A stretch of 49,332 bases of DNA, taken from the NCBI GenBank assembly GCA_031549105.1, contig JAVBQK010000019.1:1-49332 (forward strand), written 5' to 3'. Positions 17,180 to 25,700 of the stretch are shown piece after piece. This DNA is from Avichristensenella sp031549105 (GTDB taxonomy: Bacteria; Bacillota; Clostridia; Christensenellales; Aristaeellaceae). Made by a program: the position numbers and the translations under genes. The notes below the pieces were generated by a model. It saw nothing but the letters and a program-made list of their open reading frames with translations. It was not told the DNA's origin and ran no database searches. The number at the start of each line of letters is the position of its first letter. Positions within the stretch are counted from its first letter, which is position 1.

Positions 17180-17208
17180 AGTATACCATGCGGCACAAAA
17201 CCCTGCAA
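17180..17208 (-). promoter_or_regulatory. Promoter of the amino acid ABC operon
   Basis: Minus strand: -35 TTGCAG (17208-17203), 17-base spacer, -10 TATACT (17185-17180) preceded by TGG (extended -10). Transcription would start near 17173, with a leader of about 53 bases to GTG 17120. This supports the shorter start of the binding protein. Confidence 0.65.
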
Positions 17209-17267
17209 CCTTTATGGAGTGGTTTTTTTATCCAGAATTATCCAGCGCCGCCAAACAGCTACCATGG

Positions 17268-17297
17268 TTGACATCTTCCGCCATTTACCTATATAAT
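17268..17297 (+). promoter_or_regulatory. Near-consensus promoter of the tubulin/actin-like envelope cluster
   Basis: Perfect -35 TTGACA (17268-17273) and perfect -10 TATAAT (17292-17297) are 18 bases apart. This is the closest match to the sigma-A consensus in the window. The predicted start is near 17304, about 50 bases before ATG 17354, which follows AAGGAGAAG. No operator-like palindrome was seen, so expression may be constitutive and strong. Confidence 0.75.
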
Positions 17298-17353
17298 TCC
17301 AATATGCAAACTGCATTTTCCGCTGAAAATGACCTTTTATAAGGAGAAGCGCG

Positions 17354-19033
17354 ATGCCTTTAAAAAGACCAAAGAAACTCCTTGCCCGCCTGCTGTTGAT
17401 CGTTCTGCCGCTATGCCTGCTGGCCGGCTGCGCGACGGTGCCACCCAAGCAGATTACCGGCGCGCCCACAGCCACGCAGACCCCCACGGAGCCACCCGCC
17501 CTGCAGGCGTCCCCCGGCGATCTGGACCCGGCGCTAAACCCCGATCTCACGCCCACGCCACAGGCGACGGACACGCCGCAGGCGCAGACCGTCATTGCCC
17601 CGTCAACCGAAGTTACCCGCGTGGAGCTTTTCTATTCAGGCACAGCATCGATGATGGGCTTTGTCGACGCGCCGCAGGCCACCATCTACGAAAACACCAT
17701 GGAGGCGCTGCCCGCCTGTGTCAGCCTCTGCTGGCCGAACGCATCGACCTCCTTCTACCGCTACGGCGCAGATGTCGAAAAGAGCCAGATGGCGCTCTCC
17801 AAGGATACGCTGCTACTGCACATCCGCGAGCCGTACTTCTACCTGGACGCGGCGATGACCAAGCAGCCTTACCGCATCAAGCGGGAAGGCGCGGTCGTCA
17901 CCAATGCGGAGGAAAACCTTAACGAGCCGATCCGCAGCCTCTATGACGTGCTGGGCACGGTCGCACCCATCGCCCGCAGTGATGCAAGCGGCACGCCGGT
18001 GGCAGTGAACGCGAGCGATCCCGCAGCGCTGACGCTGATCGTCACCGACCTGCACGAGCTGCGCATGGACGACGGCGCACTCCTCAGCGCGCTCAATGAG
18101 CACTGCCTGAGCGCGGGCCGCTCTATCGGCGTCGCCGCCATTTCCAGCGAGTTCGCCGGGTACATCCCCGGCCTCGGCGTGAACAATACCAGCTTTGTCT
18201 GGGGTTCGCCGCCGACCGGAACGCTGGACTATACCCTCGACTATTCGGATTATAAGGTCGGCGTGTCAATCGACCCCGAGCAGCGGACGACGGCCTCGCG
18301 CCCGTTCTATGTACTGTGCATTGGCGAGCAGTCGGCGGTCAACACATTCCTGCAGGCGCTCGGCGACCGGCTCAGCCGTGAGTTCACCGGCAACCCCACC
18401 TTCGGCTACCGCACCGCCGTCTATGGCAGCGGGTATGTGCCGGCGGATTACACGCTGGGCGGCAACATGCGCTTCCTCTCCGGCCAGGGTGTCACCGCCA
18501 TTCCGGATACGAACGCGCCGGGCGGCATCAGCCTCGTCGAACTCAAGGCATCGCCGATGGCCCGCTACCTCGAGTGGGATGTCGACTACACGATTCATCC
18601 GGCCGACCCGCGCGGCAGTTCACTGGAGGCATTGGACTTCACCTTTGCAGCCTCTGCCGTCGCGGCCGACGGCGCCGCAACCGTCCTGCCGCACCTGAAC
18701 TGGACCATCAGCGCCACGAGCGGGAACACCGTCACGCTGAGGCTCCGGCTGGAGTTCCCCGAGAGCATCCTGCCGCAGGGCAGCTACTCGCTGGAAATCC
18801 TTGGCAGCCTGACGGCCCCGCAGACGCTGCCCGGTTCGGACTGGCTTTCTGACCTGGGCTTCGATGCCAGCGGCGGGCAGATTTATCAAATGGAGCAAAA
18901 CGAGCTGCCCTTCGACGGCAGCCGCACACTGTATCTCTCGCGGCTAATTGACACGCTTGGCAAGGCCAACCTGGGCCGCCTGGGCGTTGCGCCGCTGGGC
19001 ACGGTCACCATTGCACTGACCGTGTACGCCTGA
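17354..19033 (+). CDS. Lipoprotein with degenerate vWA-like domain, first gene of the tubulin/actin-like cluster
   Basis: 559 residues. Lipoprotein signal peptide with lipobox LLAGC (Cys 26), then a Pro/Thr-rich linker (about 27-86). The next region resembles a von Willebrand A fold: ELFYSGTASMMGF at the first strand (91-103), FYRYGAD, and LTLIVTDLHE (227-235), then IGVAAISSEFAGYI. In a true MIDAS the first motif is DxSxS; here it is SGTAS (95-99), so the metal-binding Asp is missing. The C-terminal half (about 340-559) is beta-rich, probably immunoglobulin-like, and unassigned. It would sit on the outer face of the membrane, anchored by lipid. No homologue with known function is recognised; the vWA assignment is inferred from motif order. 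Confidence 0.7.
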   Translation: MPLKRPKKLLARLLLIVLPLCLLAGCATVPPKQITGAPTATQTPTEPPALQASPGDLDPALNPDLTPTPQATDTPQAQTVIAPSTEVTRVELFYSGTASMMGFVDAPQATIYENTMEALPACVSLCWPNASTSFYRYGADVEKSQMALSKDTLLLHIREPYFYLDAAMTKQPYRIKREGAVVTNAEENLNEPIRSLYDVLGTVAPIARSDASGTPVAVNASDPAALTLIVTDLHELRMDDGALLSALNEHCLSAGRSIGVAAISSEFAGYIPGLGVNNTSFVWGSPPTGTLDYTLDYSDYKVGVSIDPEQRTTASRPFYVLCIGEQSAVNTFLQALGDRLSREFTGNPTFGYRTAVYGSGYVPADYTLGGNMRFLSGQGVTAIPDTNAPGGISLVELKASPMARYLEWDVDYTIHPADPRGSSLEALDFTFAASAVAADGAATVLPHLNWTISATSGNTVTLRLRLEFPESILPQGSYSLEILGSLTAPQTLPGSDWLSDLGFDASGGQIYQMEQNELPFDGSRTLYLSRLIDTLGKANLGRLGVAPLGTVTIALTVYA

Positions 19034-19051
19034 CGGCGGAAGGAGGGCTTG

Positions 19052-19645
19052 ATGAACCGCATCCTGTCAACCTGCTGGCGCTGGGCGCTGATCCTGATTG
19101 TATACCTCGCGCTGGCTGTGCCGATCGTGGGCCTGGTAATCCCCGGCGCAAACGGGCAGAGCGTGCAGATCCCGATGCTTCTGCAGGGTACGCTGCGCAC
19201 TGCGGCGTACTCCAGCGGTTATTTCCCGGACAATGTTTATTACGAGGACTGGCAGTTCTTCGTCAGTTCTTACGCGATGAACTGTTTGTTCCTGTCGCTG
19301 CTGCTGGTGGTGCTATGGAATGTGCTTTATTCACCGTCCGCGCTAGGGCGCAACCACGAAAACTCCGCGCGCACCGTCATCTGGTTTTTCGTGGCGGCGC
19401 ATGTGGGGCTGCTGCTTTTGTACGCGTTCTACGTGTTCACGCTTGGCTCCTACATCTGGGACTGGCTGATCCGCCAGCCCATGGGGCTGAACATGCTGCT
19501 GCTGATGCCGCAACTGCTAATTATCCCGTTCTATCTGTCCGTGCGGGCCCTCTGTCCGTACCGGATTTACAACGTATTCCCGCTGTTTGCCCGCCTGCGC
19601 GGAAGGCTTGGCCTGCGCGTATACAGCAAACGAACCGCACGGTAG
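19052..19645 (+). CDS. Multi-pass membrane protein of the tubulin/actin-like cluster
   Basis: 197 residues with about four hydrophobic segments (about 10-33, 74-92, 105-128 and 141-165) and a basic C-terminal tail (RLRGRLGLRVYSKRTAR). A loop of about 40 residues between the first two segments holds YFPDNVYYEDWQFF. No family is recognised. ATG 19052 follows AGGAGG at ideal spacing. It lies 18 bases after the lipoprotein gene and 16 before the tubulin-like gene, so it is almost certainly cotranscribed. A plausible role is membrane anchor for the cytoplasmic GTPase or ATPase of the cluster. Confidence 0.75.
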   Translation: MNRILSTCWRWALILIVYLALAVPIVGLVIPGANGQSVQIPMLLQGTLRTAAYSSGYFPDNVYYEDWQFFVSSYAMNCLFLSLLLVVLWNVLYSPSALGRNHENSARTVIWFFVAAHVGLLLLYAFYVFTLGSYIWDWLIRQPMGLNMLLLMPQLLIIPFYLSVRALCPYRIYNVFPLFARLRGRLGLRVYSKRTAR

Positions 19646-19661
19646 CGGAAAGGAGCGTTTG

Positions 19662-21146
19662 ATGGCGAATCATTTTCTCGTATTCATCGGGGGCACCGGC
19701 GCAAAGTGCGCCGAAGCCTTTGTCAACCTTGCCGCCGCTGGAGCGGTTGGCGACCCTTCGACCACCTTCCACATGCTGACGCTGGATGTGGATGCGACCA
19801 ACGGCAACCGCGAGCTGGCCATCGAGGCGATTGGCCGCTACCGGCTATTGCGCGAGCAGTTCCCGGCGGCGGGGCAGTTCGCGGGCAGCTCGCTCTTCGG
19901 CCCACAGATCATCCATTACGACTGGCATGTGCAATTGCCGCATGATTTTCCGCACGCGGCGGGCGCGAACTGCCTGCACGCAATGCGCGCGCAGAACAAT
20001 GCCGATGAAGAGGCGCTGATGCGGCTCTTCTACACGGACGAGGAGCTGGGCTTTGACTTTTCGAAGGAGGGGTTCCACGCGATCCCCGCGATCGGCGCGC
20101 CGGTGATGCAGCACATTCTGGACGCGGGCGTGGGCCTTGCGGACTTTCAGTCCTTTGTGGATGCGCTGCGCTCGGAGGTCAGTGTCAATTCCCGGCTGAT
20201 CGTCATCGGGTCGATCTTTGGCGGCACCGGCGCGTGCGGAATCCCGGCGATCATGCGCACGCTGAATGATAAAACGCGCGACATTGCGCTGGCGGGCAAC
20301 CTGCTCACCAGCGGCGTGCTGCTGCTTCCCTACTACCATTTTGCCGAGCCTAACCAGGATGACGACCTGGGCGTGCACGCGCGCAAGTTCTACAACAATG
20401 CGCGCGGCGCGCTGGCGTTCTACCGTGACATGGAGAAAGAGTTGCAGTACCGCAGCCTATACCTGATCGGCTCGCCGCTGGACTACAACATGGGTGCGTA
20501 CCACCCAGGCATGGAGAGCCAGAAAAACCCGCCCACGCCGGTCGAATGGGAGAGCGCGCTGGCGATTGCCCACTGCATCCAGACCGACCCGGACGCGGAC
20601 GACACGCCGAGGCAGTACATCAAGAGCGTGCAGGGCGCAGGCCAGGGCGAGGTGGCGCAGAAGCTGCATATCTCCTTTGAAGATTTCTCGCTGAACATCA
20701 AGGACGAAATGGGCACGATGGCGCGGTTCATCGCCGCGTACATGGGCTACTACCGGTCGTACATTGACAAGCACAAGGGCCAGGAGCAGGGATATAAGCC
20801 GTTCTACGGGGAACTGCTCCGGCCTTACGTGGATACCCAGGAGGCTGAACACAAGGCGCTAGACGCGCTGTCCGCGTTCTGCGCGCGCTACTGGGATTGG
20901 CTCCGACAGTCACTCTCCTATGAGGTGTTGACGCAAAGCTGCTTCACGCCCCGCATGATGGGCGCAAGCGGCTACCCGGTGCGCGCGCTGCACGCGCTGG
21001 TGCAGGATGCCGCAGCGCCGCGCTGGACCCAGGTGGAGGACGCGATGTTTGACGGCATCCGGCCCATCTCGCCCGACGAAGCCGGCTACCCGCAGCGCAG
21101 CGCCGGATTGTTCGTCCACGGGCTGTACGCGCACTGCGCGCTATAG
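19662..21146 (+). CDS. Tubulin/FtsZ-like GTPase family protein
   Basis: 494 residues. It starts with FLVFIGGTGAKCAEAF, a glycine-rich loop (10-13) followed by a helix, like the N-terminal nucleotide loop of tubulin_2-type proteins. HMLTLDVDATNG, where an Asp follows the next strand, comes after. The tubulin signature loop is SIFGGTGACGIPAIMRTL with GGTGACG at 187-193; FtsZ has GGGTGTG here. The rest (helical C-terminal half) is not recognisable. It is much larger than FtsZ and lacks its C-terminal tail peptide. By family knowledge such FtsZ-like proteins bind GTP and may form filaments on membranes, but those outside division are mostly uncharacterised. ATG 19662 follows GAAAGGAG. The next gene encodes an actin-fold ATPase. 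Confidence 0.65.
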   Translation: MANHFLVFIGGTGAKCAEAFVNLAAAGAVGDPSTTFHMLTLDVDATNGNRELAIEAIGRYRLLREQFPAAGQFAGSSLFGPQIIHYDWHVQLPHDFPHAAGANCLHAMRAQNNADEEALMRLFYTDEELGFDFSKEGFHAIPAIGAPVMQHILDAGVGLADFQSFVDALRSEVSVNSRLIVIGSIFGGTGACGIPAIMRTLNDKTRDIALAGNLLTSGVLLLPYYHFAEPNQDDDLGVHARKFYNNARGALAFYRDMEKELQYRSLYLIGSPLDYNMGAYHPGMESQKNPPTPVEWESALAIAHCIQTDPDADDTPRQYIKSVQGAGQGEVAQKLHISFEDFSLNIKDEMGTMARFIAAYMGYYRSYIDKHKGQEQGYKPFYGELLRPYVDTQEAEHKALDALSAFCARYWDWLRQSLSYEVLTQSCFTPRMMGASGYPVRALHALVQDAAAPRWTQVEDAMFDGIRPISPDEAGYPQRSAGLFVHGLYAHCAL

Positions 21147-21161
21147 AGGAGGGAGCGAAGC

Positions 21162-24100
21162 ATGGCAAAACAACCCAAGAATGGCGAAAAGAGCTTTCTC
21201 TCGCTGCCCCGCCTGCGCGCCGGGCACGGCATCCAGGTCCCCTTTACCTACGAATGGACGGCCAATGACAATGCGCTGGGCTACATCAGCCGCAACATCG
21301 ACGTGCAGAACAGCGCGGAGAGGGGCCACTCCATCCCCGATATTTTTTCCCAAAGCATCCAGTTCGAGTTTGAACTGGGCGTGGGCAACGCGGCGGTAGT
21401 CGGCCAGTGGCAGGGGTTGCTGGCAACGCTGCTGCTGGCGGGCGCGGGCGGCCAGGTGCGCGTGCGCACGCTGGAAATGGACGAGCTGTCCGACTCGCCG
21501 TTTGTGCGCATCTTCCGCGATGTCGCACAGCGGCGTGGCATTGCCCGCATCACGCTATTTGAGCTGAAGCGGCAGGACGGGCTGTACTCCGCCGTCGCCT
21601 TCCGCTACGACGGCCTGCCCACGATGCTCTGCCCCGCGGCGGACCTGCGCGGCCCGTTTGCGGTGGACGATCCGTGGATCATCCGCACCGACAGCGGCTA
21701 CACCTTCACTGCGCCCACCGCGCTGCTGGACGACCCGCGCTACGCCGAGCGGCGCATCGCGTTGCGCAACGAGATCTACGCGCTCTCCACGCGCAGCATT
21801 CCCGCGCGCGAAAACCGCGATGGGCTGCAAATTCTGCGCCTGCAATCATACTTCCAGTGGCTGAGCCTGGGCGGTGACGGCATCTCCGGCCATCCGGTCA
21901 ACGCCGACGTGCGCGCGCAGCTCTATACTATCGACGCCTCCGAGCCTCGGCAGCTCTCGCCCGTGTTCACCGACCGGCTGTGCCTGTTCCGCGTGGGCGA
22001 CGCGTACAACCACCTGGCCGCCCGTGCGAGCGAGACGATGCGCATTTTCTCCGGCAACCAGCCCACCGAATGGTATGCGCTGCTGCCGCTCAAGCGTGTG
22101 TTCGCACAGCACCGGCTGGAGCCGCTGCGCGCGGGACACCTGCGCGTCAGGATGCAGTGGCACAATGGAGCTGTTGATGCCGAACTGCTCGACGAAAACG
22201 ATGCGCTGCTGGAGAGCAAGCGTTACCGTATCCAGGAGCTATGCAACTTTTCCCGGCACCGCAACGCCCCGCAGGTGGCCGTCTGGCCGCCGCGTGCGAT
22301 GGCGGGCTGGAACCGCTACTATCTGCTGCGCTATGACGACGGCAACGCGCTGCCACTGGGCGTGCATGTGCTGGGCGCGGGTGACACGGACGGCGATGTG
22401 ACGCTGCTGGCGCGCATGCCACTGGGACTATCCTTCTCGCTGGAGGGCGATGAGGTGGGCCTGATGCTGCCCGCATTCGAAACCGCGACGAATCCGCGCT
22501 CGCGCGAGGTGAACATCGGCTTCGACTTCGGCACCACCGGCACCACCGCCTACAAGCACGATCCCATGAGCGGCACCACCTCGCCCGTCTCGTTTGCCGG
22601 GCAGGGCGCGCTGTTCCTCTTCGGGCGAGAGGAAGGGGCCGATGTGGCGCTAACGGCGCAGCTGGTTTCCGAGCGCATCGCCCACCGGGCCACGCATTAC
22701 ACCCTGCTGCGCCGCAAGGACGACCGCACGCACGAGGGCAGCGCGCTGGTGCACACCACCATCCCGTTCCTCACCAGCGCGGCGTTCAACCCGCAGATTG
22801 TCTCCGATGTCTCCGACAACCTCAAGTGGGGCGTGCTGGCCTCCGACAAGCTGCGCGCGCACCTGTTCCTGGAGCAGTACCTGATGATGTGCCTATGGCA
22901 TGTGCTGGAAAACGGCGCAACGGTGATCCATTGGCGTGCGTCGTACCCGCTGGCGATGCCGCTCAAGCTGCAGGAGGATTTCGTCGCGAAGATACAGACC
23001 ATTGTCGGCGCGCTGTGCTCGCACTGCTATAAAATTCCCTTCGACACCTACTTCTGCTCCGAATCCGAGGCCGTCGGCTTCATGATGATGGACAATGGCA
23101 TCCAGGCGCGCTACCTCAAGGGCCACACTGTCAACGACAACACTGGCTTTTTCTGCCTGGACATCGGCGGCGGATCGACCGACCTGTCGCTGTGGCTGCG
23201 CAGGAAGCCGCTGATGCAGGCATCGCTTCGCTGGGCGGGCAACGCCATCCTCTGCGATACCGTCACCCGCGAAAACCACGGCGACAACTGCGCCCCGCGC
23301 GACAACCTGGCCGGCTTCTTCTTCTCCCCCGGCGCGAGCGAGGGCAAGATTGCCGCACTTTCCGGGCCGCTGGAGGAAGGGCGCTTTGACGAGTTCCGGC
23401 GCGTGTGGAACGTGCTGATCGACGAGATCACCGATGCCATCAAGGGTATGCACCGGGCGAACGAGCCACTTTCCAACTACCTGAACATCGTGCGGCTGAA
23501 CCTGTACATGATCTTCTACTTTGCCGGGCGGATGGTGCAAAAGGCGCTGCTGGACGGCGCGAAGGTGGGCACGCAGGGCACGCCGCTGCCGGTCGCGGTG
23601 CTGGGCAACGGCGCGAAGATGATGAAGCTGCTCTACAACGATGTGGAGCTCCTCAAGCGCCCGATGGAGGACGGTACGGTCGATCTGGTCGCGCAGGAGC
23701 GGCGCAACGCCGCGCGCTATGAGGACGAAATCGCCAAGCTGTTGCGCGCGTTTAAGGCGGGCTGCGGCATTGAGGGATTTGAGGCCGTGATCATCGAGCC
23801 GTTCATGCCCAAGCAGGAAACCGCGCGCGGCCTGGCGCTCGCGCCGGAGGCGTTCCTGATGCAGCGCGCCGTGCAGCCGGAGGAAACCATCAGCGGCGGC
23901 TGGCCCGCCAAAAGCGCGTACGACCGCGCCGAGAGCGGCGTCGTGCTGCAAACGCTTACCGACGAGTACCGCACGCTGGTGATGGACAGCTTCACGGCCC
24001 TGCGCGCTGTATTCGGCAACGACGAGGAGCTGCGCGGCTTCCTGGCCTCGATTTTCCCCATTCCGGCGGGGCAGGCGCGCTTCAGCGTGGAATCGTACTA

Positions 24101-24239
24101 CCAAAACATCTGGGTGCAGTGCCTGCGCCACAACCCGGAACCGATGCTGCCCGGGCAGCCGCTGCCGCCCGCCAATACCATCGCCGGCCGCTTCGTGGAG
24201 ATGCTCGCCGCGATGAACCGCATGATGCGCTCCGCGTAA
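21162..24239 (+). CDS. Large actin/Hsp70-fold ATPase with a ~450-residue N-terminal extension
   Basis: 1025 residues. The C-terminal half has the three landmarks of the actin/Hsp70 superfamily: phosphate-1 GFDFGTTGTTAYKHD (FDFG at 454-457), phosphate-2 CLDIGGGSTDLSLW (Asp 667, GGG 669-671, TD 673-674) and an adenosine-type motif VAVLGNGAKMM (811-821). The first ~450 residues match nothing I can name; they include IFSQSIQFEFELGVGNAAVVG and a possible beta-rich scaffold. No signal peptide or membrane segment is seen, so it is cytoplasmic. Overall size and layout recall the SrfB-type 'virulence factor' family, but I cannot confirm membership. ATG 21162 has GAGGAGGGAG upstream. Coupling to a tubulin-like gene 15 bases upstream is the main point of interest. 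Confidence 0.72.
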   Translation: MAKQPKNGEKSFLSLPRLRAGHGIQVPFTYEWTANDNALGYISRNIDVQNSAERGHSIPDIFSQSIQFEFELGVGNAAVVGQWQGLLATLLLAGAGGQVRVRTLEMDELSDSPFVRIFRDVAQRRGIARITLFELKRQDGLYSAVAFRYDGLPTMLCPAADLRGPFAVDDPWIIRTDSGYTFTAPTALLDDPRYAERRIALRNEIYALSTRSIPARENRDGLQILRLQSYFQWLSLGGDGISGHPVNADVRAQLYTIDASEPRQLSPVFTDRLCLFRVGDAYNHLAARASETMRIFSGNQPTEWYALLPLKRVFAQHRLEPLRAGHLRVRMQWHNGAVDAELLDENDALLESKRYRIQELCNFSRHRNAPQVAVWPPRAMAGWNRYYLLRYDDGNALPLGVHVLGAGDTDGDVTLLARMPLGLSFSLEGDEVGLMLPAFETATNPRSREVNIGFDFGTTGTTAYKHDPMSGTTSPVSFAGQGALFLFGREEGADVALTAQLVSERIAHRATHYTLLRRKDDRTHEGSALVHTTIPFLTSAAFNPQIVSDVSDNLKWGVLASDKLRAHLFLEQYLMMCLWHVLENGATVIHWRASYPLAMPLKLQEDFVAKIQTIVGALCSHCYKIPFDTYFCSESEAVGFMMMDNGIQARYLKGHTVNDNTGFFCLDIGGGSTDLSLWLRRKPLMQASLRWAGNAILCDTVTRENHGDNCAPRDNLAGFFFSPGASEGKIAALSGPLEEGRFDEFRRVWNVLIDEITDAIKGMHRANEPLSNYLNIVRLNLYMIFYFAGRMVQKALLDGAKVGTQGTPLPVAVLGNGAKMMKLLYNDVELLKRPMEDGTVDLVAQERRNAARYEDEIAKLLRAFKAGCGIEGFEAVIIEPFMPKQETARGLALAPEAFLMQRAVQPEETISGGWPAKSAYDRAESGVVLQTLTDEYRTLVMDSFTALRAVFGNDEELRGFLASIFPIPAGQARFSVESYYQNIWVQCLRHNPEPMLPGQPLPPANTIAGRFVEMLAAMNRMMRSA

Positions 24240-24291
24240 CCGGGCCTGTCCGGCCCATGCCCTGCATACGCTGTTTCCGGGAGGTGATCGT

Positions 24292-24963
24292 GTGAACCTG
24301 GAAACCGACATGGACCTTGCGCTGTCTAGGCTCGACGCGCTGGTGAGCGCCGCCACCATATGGACGGTCGCGCCTGCGATATTGTTGGTCGTGCTGTTGT
24401 TCGTGCTGATCCTGCTCGCCCGGATGCGCTCGCGCAGCCTCAAGGCCGAGGCGTGGCTTGCTGGGGAGTTGGACCAGCTCCGGAGGCAGCTGGATGCGCT
24501 GCAGCGCGCCATTCCCCCGCCGCGCCCCGCGCGCCCGGTTCCGCCGCCGCCCCAGCATGTGCCGCGCGAACCCGCACCCAGCGCCCCGCAGGCGACGGAC
24601 CTGACACCGCTGGTCAATGACCTATTGGCCGGCAACCAGCCGTACAACTTTGTCGAGGCGGTGCGCGCGATGGACCCGCGCCTGGCATTGCAACGGTTGA
24701 CACCGCGCGCCAGCCAGGACGCGTTCACAAAGGAAGTCATCCTGGAGAACGGCGGCGATGGGCTTTTCGCCTGCATCGAAGGCGAAACGGCGCTGCTATA
24801 CCCCAACTACAGCCGCTTCAGTGCAACGCTGGACCCGCAGCCCTTGTTCGATGGTGCGCGGCACGGTGGGCGCATTCAGGCCGTACAGGCCCCAGCAATC
24901 CTTACCAAAAAGGAAAACGGCGCGTGGCTGCTGACCCAAAGAGGCCGCGTGCAAATGCGTTAA
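24292..24963 (+). CDS. Single-pass membrane protein with proline-rich stalk, cluster gene 5
   Basis: 223 residues from GTG 24292, which has an excellent ribosome site (GGAGGTGATC). One strong membrane helix at about 27-43 is followed by a basic, helical stretch with heptad-like leucines (about 45-72) that could form a coiled coil. A Pro-rich linker (about 75-103) leads to a C-terminal domain of about 120 residues with no recognised family. The basic RMRSRSLKAE just after the helix suggests the C-terminal part is cytoplasmic. It could connect the cytoplasmic GTPase/ATPase pair to the membrane. Confidence 0.72.
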   Translation: MNLETDMDLALSRLDALVSAATIWTVAPAILLVVLLFVLILLARMRSRSLKAEAWLAGELDQLRRQLDALQRAIPPPRPARPVPPPPQHVPREPAPSAPQATDLTPLVNDLLAGNQPYNFVEAVRAMDPRLALQRLTPRASQDAFTKEVILENGGDGLFACIEGETALLYPNYSRFSATLDPQPLFDGARHGGRIQAVQAPAILTKKENGAWLLTQRGRVQMR

Positions 24964-24977
24964 AGGAGAACGATACG

Positions 24978-25700
24978 ATGACCAAACGGGTGATGGCGGT
25001 GCTGCTGGCGGCAGCGTTGCTGCTGGGCGGTGCGGCGCTGGCGGACTTTACATCCCCTACCGCTAACCTGACCCAGTACCAGGCGCAGTACGGGGAGGCT
25101 TCCGCGGCCTACAAAACCATCAAATACGGAGAGAGCGGCGCGCGGATAACGGCATTGAAGGAGGCGCTGTCCGGCCTGGGCTACTTTGCCAACCGCGCCA
25201 GCGAAAACTACTATAAGACGCTGGAGATCGCCATCCGCGTGTTTTGCCAGCAGATGCGCATCGGCGGCGACGGGCAGAGCATCACGCCGCTCGCCCAGGC
25301 GATGCTTGCCGACGCCGCCAACATGCCACGCGCCCTCTCCCCCGCGCTGGACATTTTCGCCTATTCCTGGGAGCCCAACGGCACAGACTACACGCCCTAC
25401 ACCTACGCGCGCGTCACCCGCACCGGCGTGAGGACCGACACGAAGGTCGGCTTTACCGGCAAGATCGTCATCACCGCCGCGAACGGGGCGACACAGTACT
25501 GCCTGGTGCAGATGGAGGATGACCCGGCGAAGATCGTCTATGTGTCCTACCAACCGCTGCCCCACACCACCGTCTTTCAGGCGGGTGATTCGATCGCCGT
25601 GTTCGGCGTGACGCAGGGCCAGCAGGCACTTTCCTATTCTGGCATGCAGGCGATCGCGCTGCTGGTCAAAGCCGATCGGGTGGGCTATGCTGCCAAATAG
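24978..25700 (+). CDS. Secreted protein with peptidoglycan-binding-like module, cluster gene 6
   Basis: 240 residues. A clear Sec signal peptide (MTKRVMAVLLAAALLLGGAALA, cut near residue 22) is followed by a segment at about 45-95 (KYGESGARITALKEALSGLGYF, ETLEIAIRVF-like helix) that resembles the helical PG_binding_1 fold used to bind cell-wall glycan. The C-terminal ~110 residues are beta-rich (TDTKVGFTGKIVITAANG, VFQAGDSIAVFGV) and may be OB- or SH3-like. ATG 24978 has AAGGAGAA upstream. It ends inside the start of the LarA-family gene (14-base overlap). It would place the outer end of the predicted envelope machine in the cell wall. Confidence 0.72.
   Translation: MTKRVMAVLLAAALLLGGAALADFTSPTANLTQYQAQYGEASAAYKTIKYGESGARITALKEALSGLGYFANRASENYYKTLEIAIRVFCQQMRIGGDGQSITPLAQAMLADAANMPRALSPALDIFAYSWEPNGTDYTPYTYARVTRTGVRTDTKVGFTGKIVITAANGATQYCLVQMEDDPAKIVYVSYQPLPHTTVFQAGDSIAVFGVTQGQQALSYSGMQAIALLVKADRVGYAAK

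Noticed and set aside
19662..21146. Cell-division FtsZ
   Set aside because: The signature loop, length and C-terminus differ and the neighbours are not the division and cell wall cluster.
21162..24239. DnaK or MreB
   Set aside because: The protein is much larger, its motifs sit in the second half and no grpE, dnaJ, mreC or mreD lies nearby.
22893..24806. A 637-codon open frame antisense to the actin-like gene
   Set aside because: No ribosome site or recognisable domain; low-complexity Arg/Ala/His-rich product typical of an antisense shadow.
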